Under the pieces are notes generated by a model. It did no database searches. It was not told the origin of the DNA and saw only the letters and a list, made by a program, of their open reading frames with translations. Positions 48,570 through 60,100 of a DNA stretch of 64,000 nucleotides are shown piece by piece (the first letter of the stretch is position 1; every line of letters starts with the position of its first letter). This DNA comes from Planococcus citri (taxonomy: Eukaryota; Arthropoda; Insecta; Hemiptera; Pseudococcidae). The stretch covers positions 28,944,580 to 29,008,579 of the forward strand of contig NC_088678.1 in assembly GCF_950023065.1 (NCBI RefSeq), written 5' to 3'. A program made the position numbers and the translations under genes.

Positions 48570-51500
48570 AACAATTTGTACAGAATCACAGGTAAATATA
48601 TATATTGAGGCACTTTGTCAATCTGAAAAAAAATAAAAAACTTACCTACCTAGGTAATTCTCAAAAAAAAGGTCAATTTTGATGCGCATAATTTTTAAAA
48701 ACAAAAATCATTTTTTGGAAAATTTCAAGTGGGAACCATTTGTATAGGTGTCTCAGATCCCTTTTCTAGTGTTGGCCTCAATTCAATCCCCCTGTGGGCC
48801 CTGACCCCCCTAAAACGGCGATAATTAGGATTCGACCTTCATTGATGTGTAATGTCGATTAATATGTTTTCGAGGTTGTAGAATTCGAATCTGGAGTTTT
48901 TTTTATGTAGAGGTGGAGGGGGAGGCGTGGGGAGGGGGGGAAATGTCAAATTTTGCTTATATGTATTATCATGTAATATCTCGACTAGCGCGATAAAAGT
49001 ACAGCTGTCTGAAATTTGGACAAGTCGAAGGACAAATGGGCACTGGACAAGTCGAAGGACAATCTCAACGTTTTTTCGTTTCTAGCCTTACTTACTGGAC
49101 ATTATTCGATTTTTTAACACGTAATAAATGTGTACTTATTATGTAGAATAACTTCACTTTCTCAATTATCGTTTTTGGCGGGTTCACCAGGGTAAATAAA
49201 AAGGCAAGCCGAAGGACACCGATTTTTCAAAATATCAAATTTTCAGAGATAAGTACGATCAGAACGAGCCATTGCGTAGGTTTTGAAAATAACATTGCGG
49301 GGTAACATTTCTATGAGAACAGTGAACCAGTGCAGCTACTCACCAGAAAAAATGTTGGATTGGGAAGCTATCAAAAATAATTGAAAATTGCTCTAAAATT
49401 TGCACAAAAAGTGTGTGACAGTTTTCAAATGTGAAATGTGAGCTTCCTATGGACTTATTGCAATTGCAATTTGCACAATAATGGACCTTCGTGTTCTATG
49501 TATAATAATGAGAATGTGTCAATTTTTCCCAAAAGAAAATGAAGTTCATGACACTATAACATTCATTTTCAAAAACATGGTGTGTGACAGCCAAGTAGAA
49601 GGACATTATTTGGGGTATAAAATCGAATGCACACCAATGAAAGGAGGGGCTAAAAATCTTAATACCATTTGTGAAATGTGTGGGGGATGATCCTTGAATG
49701 GACAAAAAAAATGCATGCTAAAACCTTTGAGAAATTTGCCAGGTACACGATTTTTACCTTTTTTTGTGAATTACGCACTTTTGAATTTTGCATTTTGCCA
49801 GTGTGGGAAAAGAATGAAATTGCTGGCTGTTACAACTTTCTGAACTTTCTAATTCAGTCATATTTGTCAATGTTAGGTTTTCACCATCCGTGCTTTGAAC
49901 GTATAGTGTTGGATAATAGTACACGTGCAAGCGTCTTGGCATGCGATTGGCAGACCCCAATGCTCTTGTACTTGACAACTTTCCTCTATTCTAAATTTTC
50001 AGAAAACAATTTGTACAGAATGACAGGTATATATTGAGGCACTTTGTTGACCTGAAAAAAAAATAAAAAACTTACTTACTTTTAAATTTTGCATTTTGCC
50101 AGTTTTGCGAAAAGTATGAAATAATGTAGCTGGCTGTTACAACTTTTGAATTCAGTGATATTTGTCAAACTTAGGTTTTCACCATGTATGCTTTGAACTT
50201 ACAGCATTGGATAATAGTACATGTGCAAGTGTCTTGTCATGTGATTGGCAGACCCCAATGCTCTCATACTTGACAACTTTCCTCCATTCTAAATTTTCAG
50301 AAAACAATTTGTATAGAATGACACGTACGTACTTATACGAGTCACGGCAGGCTTATGAGCCAATTTTTCAAAATTTCAAAATTTTTAAAATTATTTTCAA
50401 TTTCTGTTCTAATTAACTAATCGAAATTCTAATTGCACAGTCATTGAAATATATAATTTATCTGTATCAAGAAACAGAATAAAAAATTTTTGGAGACAAT
50501 TTTTTCAAAAAAATTTTAAAATTTTTTGAACTATATTGAATTTTGTGAAAATTGCTTGGTTGTCAAAAAGTCTGAACCACATCAAAATTTTTGGTATCAA
50601 CAGTATTCCCATAGAGCAATAAAATGCAGAAAAATCATTAGTCAAATTTATCATCGTGCATACCCAATTTCAACAGGGCTTTGGGTATGCCGACCAGTAC
50701 TTCCTATTCTATAGGCCTCATGTTAGTACTACATCTAGCGAACATCTCTGAGAAACATTCGGTGCGCGCAGCTAACTTTGACAAAACTAGTTTGAAACAG
50801 GTGGCTCACTTGTTATGTAACTTTAGCCTTTACGAAGTGAGCCAGGCTGGTAAACCTACTGGTTCACTTCTTATGCAAGATTAACCCATACATGGGTTCA
50901 TAAGTGTGCTGTCGTGAACATATATATATTGAGGCACTTTGTCGACTTGGAAAAAAAATAAAAAACTTACTTACTTTTGAATTTGCATTTTAGTCTGGTT
51001 TGTTACAAATGTAAACGCTGGCTGTTGCAACTTTCGAATTCAGTCATATTTGTCGAACTCAGGTTTTCACCATCTGTGCTTTGAACTTACTTACAGTGTT
51101 GGATAATAGTACATATGTACAAGCATCTTGTCATGCGATTGGCAGACCCCAATGCTCTCATACTTGACAACTTTCCTCCTTTCTAAATTTTCAGGAAACA
51201 ATTTGTACAGAATGACAGGTATATATTGAGGCACTTTGTCGACTTGGAAAAAAAAAATAAAAAACTTACTTACTTTTAAATTTTGCATTTTGCCAGTTTT
51301 GCGAAAAGTATGAAATAATGTAGCTGGCTGTTACAACTTTTGAATTCAGTGATATTTGTCAAACTTAGGTTTTCACCATGTATGCTTTGAACTTACAGTG
51401 TTGGATAATAGTACATACAAGCATCTTGTCATGCGATTGGCTGACCCCAATGCTCTCATACTTGACAACTTTCCTCCATTCTAAATTTTCAGAAAACAAT
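48570..51500. repeat. Tandem/direct repeat array, unit of about 305 bp
   Basis: GGTTTTCACCAT..TGCTTTGAAC, TTGGATAATAGTACA, GATTGGC.GACCCCAATGCT and AAACAATTTGTA.AGAATGACA recur at about 49,878, 50,178, 51,063 and 51,371. The tail TATATTGAGGCACTTTGT is also at 48,600 and 50,927. Spacing is 300 and 308 bp in the two pairs. Confidence 0.9.
49017..49600. repeat. Iterated CAAGTCGAAGGACA words
   Basis: GGACAAGTCGAAGGACAA at 49,018 and 49,045, CAAGCCGAAGGACA at 49,204 and CAAGTAGAAGGACA at 49,586, all plus orientation. Confidence 0.7.
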
Positions 51501-53079
51501 TTCTGTCATCAATTTAATTGCTGGTTCATCAGTTTGTCAAATGGAAAGTGTTAAAAATGAATAAAAGATGTGCCATCGGCGGTTAAAATTGGTCTCTGGT
51601 GAAAAAGCATTTTCTTTGAATGTGTTTCATCTGAGAATGAAATTCCATATTCTCTGCTACTCTAATAGCATTTTCATTATCTATGTATTAATAAAATAGG
51701 AACTTCGCATAGATTGATCAGTTCATAAAACAACTATGAGATCCAAATAACTTCTTTTAAAGCTGTCAACACTTAGCCAATCAACGAGATGTATTTTAGC
51801 TAAGCCAATCAGCGACTAGTGTTCATCAATGCCAAATCCACTGATTTACTACAATCCAATTTTCTTTTTTTTTTAATTCCCATATTAATGCTTTTATAAA
51901 TTCAAGTGTTCAAATTTATTGTCCATGTAGGTATTTGTATTTCTGAAACCAACCAAAAAAATTTTTGATTGCTCAATACTTTTATCATAAAAATATTGAA
52001 CAGTTATCAAAGAATTTTACACAAAGTAATGAACAAAAGTGTTTGCTTGAAATGGATAGTAATTTAATAATGGTATGATTTATCATTATAACAGGAAAGG
52101 TAAATCACACAACAGAAAAGGTGGTTTACTCTGGAAGGACCAAAAATGAACTTTGGCTCGACAGTCAAGATGAGCGTTCAATTCAGATTTAAAATTAGAT
52201 AATATATACCTAAGTATTGTTGGGTTGTTAAAAATTTCATTTTGTCGCTTGACATGATTTTTTGTCAGAAGTTATCATGATTCATAATTGAAAATGGACA
52301 CGCTGACACATTATTGTCGTTGAAAACCTGTCGTTCTATGACTTGACTTGTTGCTATCACACCTTTTATTGTTGTTTGCTTGTGGCGTTCAAACAACCTA
52401 TAATTTCATTCAATTTATTTAGGTTTGGCCTCATGTCAATGTTGAAATTTTCTTGAGAAATTATTTAATTTTTCATTTTGTTAAATTTTGTTATTCAAGA
52501 AATGAAAAAGCAGCTTCAAATTGATATTTAAAATCCAGTTCAGCAACCAATGAAACAATCAACCAATAAGATGAAAGCAAATGCAAAAACTATCTTGCAA
52601 TCAGCGAAAAGATTTAGTGGAATTAAAATTTACAATACAAGATTGATGCCAGCATTTTTTACCATTGTATAGGGTCCTAAATATGTATTTTACATCAAAT
52701 TCAGAAATTTTACCCAACAATTGAGATTGTTTTCAAGTCATGGTTATCATGAAAACCTATCAAAAGATATCTTGCCGAAAAATGACTCATTACCTGCCTT
52801 CTTCGAAAATTTTTTTTCACTTTTCCTGGAATTTGCAATCAATCAAAAATTAACTTTTGAACTTGCACCCCTGGAATTTCATGATAACCACCCAAAACGA
52901 TTGAGGGGTGTCCAATAAGCGCTGACCAAAGTTATACTCAGCCTGCAACAGAAGTGACATGAAATTTCAAATCCTAGTACTAACTCTGTGAAAAACCTAT
53001 CCAAATTCCACCCACTTTCACCCCTACGTATTCTTTTTCTCAAAGTAGGTAAATTAAACTTCGCACCTGAAGACAATAG
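51501..53079. other. AT-rich interval without gene
   Basis: Carries one ATCAGC-motif copy (52,564-52,607) inside a stretch of about 110 bp shared with 55,730-55,852. Confidence 0.45.
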
Positions 53080-54800
53080 CGTTAAAACCTTTCCTCATTG
53101 TTTCATTTTTTCGGAACCCCATCGAGGGACAAGAAACAGGGCCAAGGAGACAAGAAGGGATACTAACCTCGTACACGTGAACTTGATGTACACGCTCGCG
53201 AATAAGAGAGAAAAAAACACCGCAAGCAGGAATAATTAATGTATCATTAATTCTTCCCTCATTTAAGCGTCTCTGTCTACGTCTCTGGCTCTGTGGCGCG
53301 CTTTATTTAGTACATTTTTCAGCGAGGCTTTAAATTAATATCACACAGCTACGAAATATGTCAGGTCTCATTTCTTCACAGAAAGTGTTATTTTTTTTTC
53401 GTTGTTAAATTTGCTTTCATTAAGGGAATTTTTTTTTTGTCGGAGTTGTTGTTTGGTAAGTTTGAATATTTTTTTCATATTCTTTCCTCTTGTTTTTTTG
53501 TACTTTAGATGTTACAATTAAAGTGATATATTTTTTATTTTTTTCTTGTCCTGAAGAACGTGGGTTAATTTATGAGTGAATTTGTCGTATGAGTGATGAG
53601 AGGGGCGGAGCAAAGGGCGATTTCTTTTTCATAGGTTGCTTGACTACCTATTGTAAATCTTGCAAAAAAATCTAAGATTACTTACTTTAAGAGAAATCAT
53701 AGTAACAGGAACGCGTTTCTGGTCATTGTTAGTGTAGCGAAGTGCAATAATATGAATGAAATTATTTCATTATCTCCTCAGTATCATGAGTTTCTTTAAC
53801 TATACTCTAATAGACTCAACTCTGGTGTAAGTTCAACGTACCTATAGGCAATTTTTCCGCCTTCTGTCGGATGATGATGTCGTGGGTGGTTGTTGTGAAC
53901 TATTCGGGTGTTTCCAACACACAAATACATGCACACACCATCGTGTAGCAATGACATTTCTGGTCGTATTCGTGCTACGACGTCGGCATCAATTCCTCCG
54001 AGGATTGTTTTCATTCTATTATTATTAAATTTGGCAACGACCTCATATACCTGTCTAGTATCACGACCCCTATACAAAATAATTATTTTTTCCCTGTCTT
54101 TTTATATTAAGTATGTGGGTACAAGCTTTCGCCAGTGTTTTTAAAAACCTCAGTTATACTGATGCTTTAACAAAATGTTGAAAAAATACCTACATTTATT
54201 TTTTGAAATTTTTTTCAAGTCCACTGGAGGCGATATTTCGCGAAAAAATTACTTGAATTTAAACGCACAAATGTTTCAAAATCTTTCTGTTAAGTAATGC
54301 AGAAGTTGATAGGTAGGTAGGTAGGAAGGTAGGTCGGTAGGTAGATGTGCAACGAACTGCACGTTGATGAAAATAATACGAATTATGTGATTATTCAAAC
54401 GTCGTTGCTATGCAGCTACCCAGCTAGCTACTTAACGAATGTTTTACATTTATGATCTCGTTGTTGTAATATTTAAAATCCGACCGAGTTAACTTATATT
54501 CTGCATAAACCTTTCTCTCGTTTCCGACCGCGCTAAGGGCACTTAACGAATACGCGCTAAAATACCTCTCGTTCAACGAAACTATGCTACATCTAGTGTA
54601 TAAGTTACTACGAGTACGTGTATGGGGGAAAAATGAAAAAATGAAAAAAACGAAAAATAGAAGGAAAAAACTTCCATACTCGAGATTGTTTTTTCAATTT
54701 TTACCATAATATAGCAGGCAGGCAGAAGTGGGAGGGCTGTTGTTCTTCATCTTCGTCGTTGCTGGTACTCATCGTATATAATAGCAATATGCATAATAAG
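53080..54800. other. CpG-richer island
   Basis: Surrounds the candidate exon at 53,842-54,069. (TAGG)n at 54,310-54,345. Dense CG at 53,905-53,998 and 54,478-54,620. Confidence 0.35.
53842..54069 (-). CDS. Candidate internal coding exon, unknown family
   Basis: Minus-strand stretch of 228 nt (76 codons) between a good acceptor (TTATTTTGTATAG) and donor (CCTATAG|GTACGT). Open in one frame, which reads GRDTRQVYEVVAKFNNNRMK, GGIDADVVARIRPEMSLLHD and HNNHPRHHHPTEGG. Codon-like GC at third positions, and its length is a multiple of three. It lies in a CpG-richer island. No domain recognised and no neighbouring exon found, so chance is possible. Confidence 0.35.
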
Positions 54801-56912
54801 TATTATGTAGATCTTTGGAAATTATTGTACCTTGTGCTGATGTACAAAATTACTTGTATGTACGTAGTTTAAAATGCGCTCGGCGAATGATTTGAATTCT
54901 CATAAAGCGAATGATTTGAATTCTCATAAATTATCAATTGTGTCGATTTGAGCAGAGAATTTCATTTGTTAGGGGTGGGGGAAAAATATGATTTGTTAAG
55001 TATCCATTATCCATACTTATAGTATTAATGCTTCTCGAGATATTGTAATTGTTTTTTTTCCCACAATTGTCAATACTTAGCCAATCAGTGAGTAGTATTT
55101 TCAAAGATCCAATTAACGAGTAGTATTTTCATAATGCTAAGCAATAATATTTTGGCACCAAATTCGAAAAATTTACCGGCAGTTGTTTCCTTCTCAATGA
55201 TTATCTGGAATTTTGTAGCGGGATTCATAAAAAATTGCCAAGCAATTTTTATATCACGGAAAAAAAATTAATAAAAATTACTATTTCAGTATAGTAACCG
55301 GATCCCATTCAAAAATAATAGTGATTTTTACTCAGCCAAAAAATACATTTTATCTAGAATTAGGTAAACATTTATTACTCTCATAGTAAAATTTACTAAT
55401 CTCATAGTAAAATTTACTATTCTCATAGTAAAAATCACAATATTTTTGAATGGAATCCGGTTACTGCATGTAATAGTAAAAATTATCCATATTTTTTTTT
55501 CGTGTGGCACAATAAATTATTTTTTGGATTCAATTTTATAAAAATCAGGCATCTTTCTATCAACAAGAAGTGGACCTGAAAATCTGATTTTTTAAAAATT
55601 GAGCTATCTACATGTCTAAGGAGTTGTTTGATTGAATGTTCTAATTTACGAGAAATTTTTTCGACTTCATTTTAATAAAAGTAGTATGGTAGTGACATTC
55701 TACTTTATAAATTATGAAAAAGATGAAGAAATGAGAAATCAGCTTCAAGTTGATATTTAAAAGAGAACTTATTAGCAACCAATGCAACCTATAGGTATGA
55801 TGAAAGCAAATGCAAAAAATATCTTGCAATCAGCAAATAGCCGATGGCTTGTTTTATTCACATAATGAGCGAAACAAGAGCAAAATCTGTGAAAAAATTG
55901 ATAATTCGAAAAGTAAAATCGGTAACTTACGCAAGAAGTTGACTTTCATGGTTTTAACATTTTAAAATTTCAAAAATGATACCTAATAAACGCTCGATGA
56001 TGAAGCAAAAAGTTGGTTTTTATGGCTGCATCAATTTTAGTTTTCAGGAAACTATAATGTTTTTAAAAATATGAATAAGGCTTGAGCGAGACGAGGACAA
56101 AAACTCTCAAAAATTCACAATTCTTAATTTTTTTAGAAATTCAGGAAATAATTTTTATATTTTCAAAAAGACCAAAATTTGAAAAAAATCGGAAATTGTT
56201 TTCAAATTTTCGCCTAAAAATATGGCATTTTTTATTTAAGCAGAAGTTGGTACTTTCTGGTAGTTTTGACTAGAGTGCTCGGGAAAATCCTTTTTTGGAA
56301 AATTTCAAGTGAAACAACATTATTTTTGATGTGAGGAGTCAATTTTTATACTTTCCATCTTTGGTCAGAGAAAGATGAAAGAAAATGATCTTGGTTTTTG
56401 GTCATTTTTTGATTTTCCCTGCTTACACAACTTCTTTCCAACTCTGAACTTTCCCCAAATTTCCTAACTTTTTCCAACTCCCTGAACTAACTGATCATTG
56501 AAATTACTCCACATTAAAGGCCTACTTTAGCTTCCAAAAATTTGAGAAAGTAGGTACTTACCTAGTTGAACCTTTTTTTAGAAATACGTGAATGTTCGAT
56601 GTCATTCTTTAGACCAAACAAAAAGATTTCAATCAATAAAAAAATTGTCTTTCGGTTTCCATAAAAATTTTAAAAAATAAATGACATTTCAAGTATCTTT
56701 CGCTTCTAATTTCATTGAAACAGAATTTATTTAATGCACCTAACTTGAGAATAAATGCAGCAAAAAGAGAAGAATGAGGAAGTACCTAGTGAAAAATTAA
56801 ATAAATAAATGAAATGAATTATGCAGATGATGAAGTAATAATTGCAGAGACGGAAGCTCAGACTCAGAAAATAATTGATCGAATATAAAGGCGTTTTTTT
56901 CAATGCAAAGAT
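54801..56912. other. AT-rich 3' flank of Gart
   Basis: Holds the MITE-like hairpin at 55,255, one ATCAGC motif (55,803-55,852) and a GAGCGAGACGAGGAC word at 56,084. No gene. Confidence 0.5.
55255..55504. mobile_element. 250-bp MITE-like hairpin with internal 20-bp repeats
   Basis: Inverse arms include AGTAACCGGATCCCATTCAA and its counterpart, then AGTGATTTTTACT. In the loop CTCATAGTAAAATTTACTA recurs three times in tandem. Ends CACG..CGTG. Confidence 0.8.
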
Positions 56913-56918
56913 TTTATT
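56913..56918 (-). terminator. Poly(A) signal of Gart
   Basis: AATAAA on the minus strand, 24 nt past the Gart stop codon. The 3' UTR would be very short. Minus-strand sequence after it is T-rich, as expected of a cleavage region. Confidence 0.6.
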
Positions 56919-56942
56919 TAAGTATAATATATATTTTTAATT

Positions 56943-57128
56943 TCAATGCCATATAACTTTCTTAGTTACGGAATCGAGTTTGATTTTTCCTGATGCAAGT
57001 AATTTTAAAGCATATGGAAAAACTTGATGCTCGTATTCTTTAATACGTTCTACCAATATTTCTTCCGTATCATTGGAGTAAATTGGTACCACTCTCTGAT
57101 CAATAATTCCTCCAGAATCGACTTCAGC
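56943..57128 (-). CDS. Gart: Gart last exon (GART C-terminus)
   Basis: 186 nt including the stop TGA at 56,943. Acceptor TGGCAG. Encodes VDSGGIIDQRVVPI, with the conserved D-x-G-x-I active-site loop, and the C-terminal helix HQVFPYALKLLASGKI. Confidence 0.95.
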   Translation of the reverse strand, partial: AEVDSGGIIDQRVVPIYSNDTEEILVERIKEYEHQVFPYALKLLASGKIKLDSVTKKVIWH

Positions 57129-60100
57129 CTGCCAACAAAACATTCGAGTGAAACATTATTAGAGTACCATATACCTATCAAAAGTGTAAAAAAATATGAA
57201 TTCATTTTGCAATTTTGCTCACTTCAACGAAATGAACTGTACATCCAGTAAATTTTACTTCGGCGTTTAAAGCTTGCTTTTGAGCAGCTAATCCTTTGAA
57301 TGAAGGTAACAAGGATGGATGTATGTTTATCATCTTTCCACTCCACTGCTTAACAAACCAGTCGGATAAAATATGCATGTAGCCAGCTAGACAAACTATA
57401 TCAATCTTTTCCTTTTGTAATGCTTGTACTATTGGTCTATCATTGTCTTCGGTCGAATGTTGCCTGTTCCTTTGAATTACCTGTGATGATTATTTTTTAC
57501 TCGATTAGTAATTTTGAAATGTAAGTACTTATATACCTATGACCAAGACGTTCTAATAAAAACCATAGATGGTAAGTATAGTTACTTGATAAGGAATTCC
57601 GTTTTCTTCGGCAATGTCAATTCCTTTTACATTAGCTCGACTAGAAATCACGTACACAATTTTGGCTGGCGAATGAGGATCATTTATCGTACTCTCTATA
57701 AGAGCCTATAAATCAATTCGGGTTTTGAAATTGTCATTTGAAAAAAAAAATAAAATAAAAAAATTACGTAGTTAACAGAAAAATATTCATTACTTTCAAA
57801 TTTGTGCCAGTTCCAGAAATCATGACAGCTACACGCTTATAAGCAGTGTACTTAGGACTTAATAAAACAGGAATCAACGGGTTCATCACTTTTAATATGG
57901 CTTTTTCAAAATTTCGTACCTGTACTTGTCGTTCGGCTGCAAGAAAAACAGTTCAATAATTCCCATTACAAACAGAACGAAATCAAACTATTCTAATAGA
58001 TACCTAACTTGTAAAGAAAATCAGGGCCTTAGCGTGCACGAAGGCGAAATTCAGACCAATAGAAATTTTTCCCTGGCTAGAAAAATTTGTGTTATCAACT
58101 TGCTCCTTTCTGAAAAAATACAATGTGTCCCCAAAAAAGAAAAAAATTGTGATTTTTTCTGAAAATCAATGACTTAGCTGGGGGAGGGGGGAGGGAGTAA
58201 TTTCAAGGGTAAAAATTCAGTTTAAAACATAAAAATGAATAATTTTTGCTTTGTGAATAGATTTTTTGAAAAATTTTTGCTTTTGCTTCATCCAACTAAT
58301 AATACATATTTCATCTTCAAAATCACTGTAAATTTAGGCTTTTTTATATCCATCTAAAAATCTTGTTGTCTTCTCGCCTTGGAAATATTGCAGGCTTGGC
58401 CACTTTCAAAAATTGTTCAGCTTTGAGAAGCCTCCTACAAACTTCCTCTGCACTTTTTCTCAAAATTCTGGATATGCTTCAAGTTCAAGTTTAACCACGT
58501 AGCTCGTTTTGATCACTCAAAAGGCCCGAAATGTCCTATCCCTGTTACTTTCGCGAAATATATATCCGTACTCTGGCCTCTGGCTGAACTTATCGTCACG
58601 CTATGGCCCTAAGAAACCTCATATTTACTCACTTAATCCTTTCACTTTCACTTCTCCAATTACATCTGTTTGCAAAAATTCAATTATTTCGCCAACATTT
58701 TCTGGACTAGCAATAACTACACCGCCAACTCCGCAATTGAAAGTTCGTAACATTTCTTCTTCGTTAACGCCACCTTCAAATCATGAAAAAAAAAAATAAC
58801 GAATGTGTGCTAGATGAGTAGGTATGAATAATGAGCATGACACGAATAATAAAAATTGAGACAGATAGACAGAAATAATCTGCATTAAATGAGTTTTTTT
58901 CTTTCTCAAGAATATTTACCTATTGCTGCTATCCATCCAAATACTGGTGATATATTCCATGCCAATGCATCCAATTCGACTTTATGATATGGAAGCAGCA
59001 CTCTACCAATGTTTTCCAATAAGCCACCGCCAGTTATGTGAGCAAAAGCTTTGATTAATCTCTTTTCTACCAATGGTAAAATCTCTCTGGTGTAAATTTT
59101 AGTTGGAGTTAGTAATTCTTCCCCTAAAATGGCAAAATAGAATAATTCAACACATCAAATGAGACACATCTAATGAAGATAACATAGGTACATATTTATT
59201 TATTTTTATTTCACAAAAAGATTTACAGTCAATGGGGTGGGGTGAGTTTGATCACTTGAAATTATATTTCATAAGATAACTGAGATAGGTACCTACTGAG
59301 TTTACTTTCCATTAATATGAAAGTTTTGAAAATAATTTTATGTAAATTAGGTAAAATATAAAAAAATTGTCTAATTTAATTTTTTTTTTAAAGTTGTTGT
59401 TTGGGAATAAAATAAGAAATTCCAAATTGACAATTTCTCTGGTTTAATTTTTCTGGAAGCATCATCTTTTATATGGGCTTGAATGCTTACCGCCCTTTTT
59501 GATGATTTGAAACGTGAATCTTGGAACAAAAATTGAAAGTGATCAACTCACCTCACCTGATGGGAGTGGTGAGACCAATTCAAATTCAAGTGGGTTTTTA
59601 TTGAAGTCTCGCCCAATTGACTGAAGAAAAGTATCTACCTACCAAACGTTTTCCCCTCAGAACTGAAAGGAGCAACAGTAGATAAATCTTCTGCAGTATA
59701 ATCGGCAAATATTTTCTGAACAAGGCTGTATCCATTTGAATGAATTCCACTGGATGGTAAATAAATTACTTTGTCCCCTTCTTGCACACCCTGAGGTAAC
59801 ATTACCTCTTTCTCCACCACACCAACAGCAAAACCAGCTAAATCGTATTCGTCGTTTTTATAGAATCCGGGCATTTCTGCAGTTTCTCCTCCTGAATAAT
59901 AAAAAAATCAAATGTTTTACAAAGATGGAGGTAAAATAGTGGCAAACAAGATTGGTTCACATGAAAAATGAAACATGTACAACGATGAACGAGATCTTTA
60001 TGAAATGAAGACATTAATAATCAAAGAAACTTACCAACTAGCGCACAGTCAGCTAATTTACAGCCTTTTGAGATACCAGCAATAACGTTACTAGCTATAT

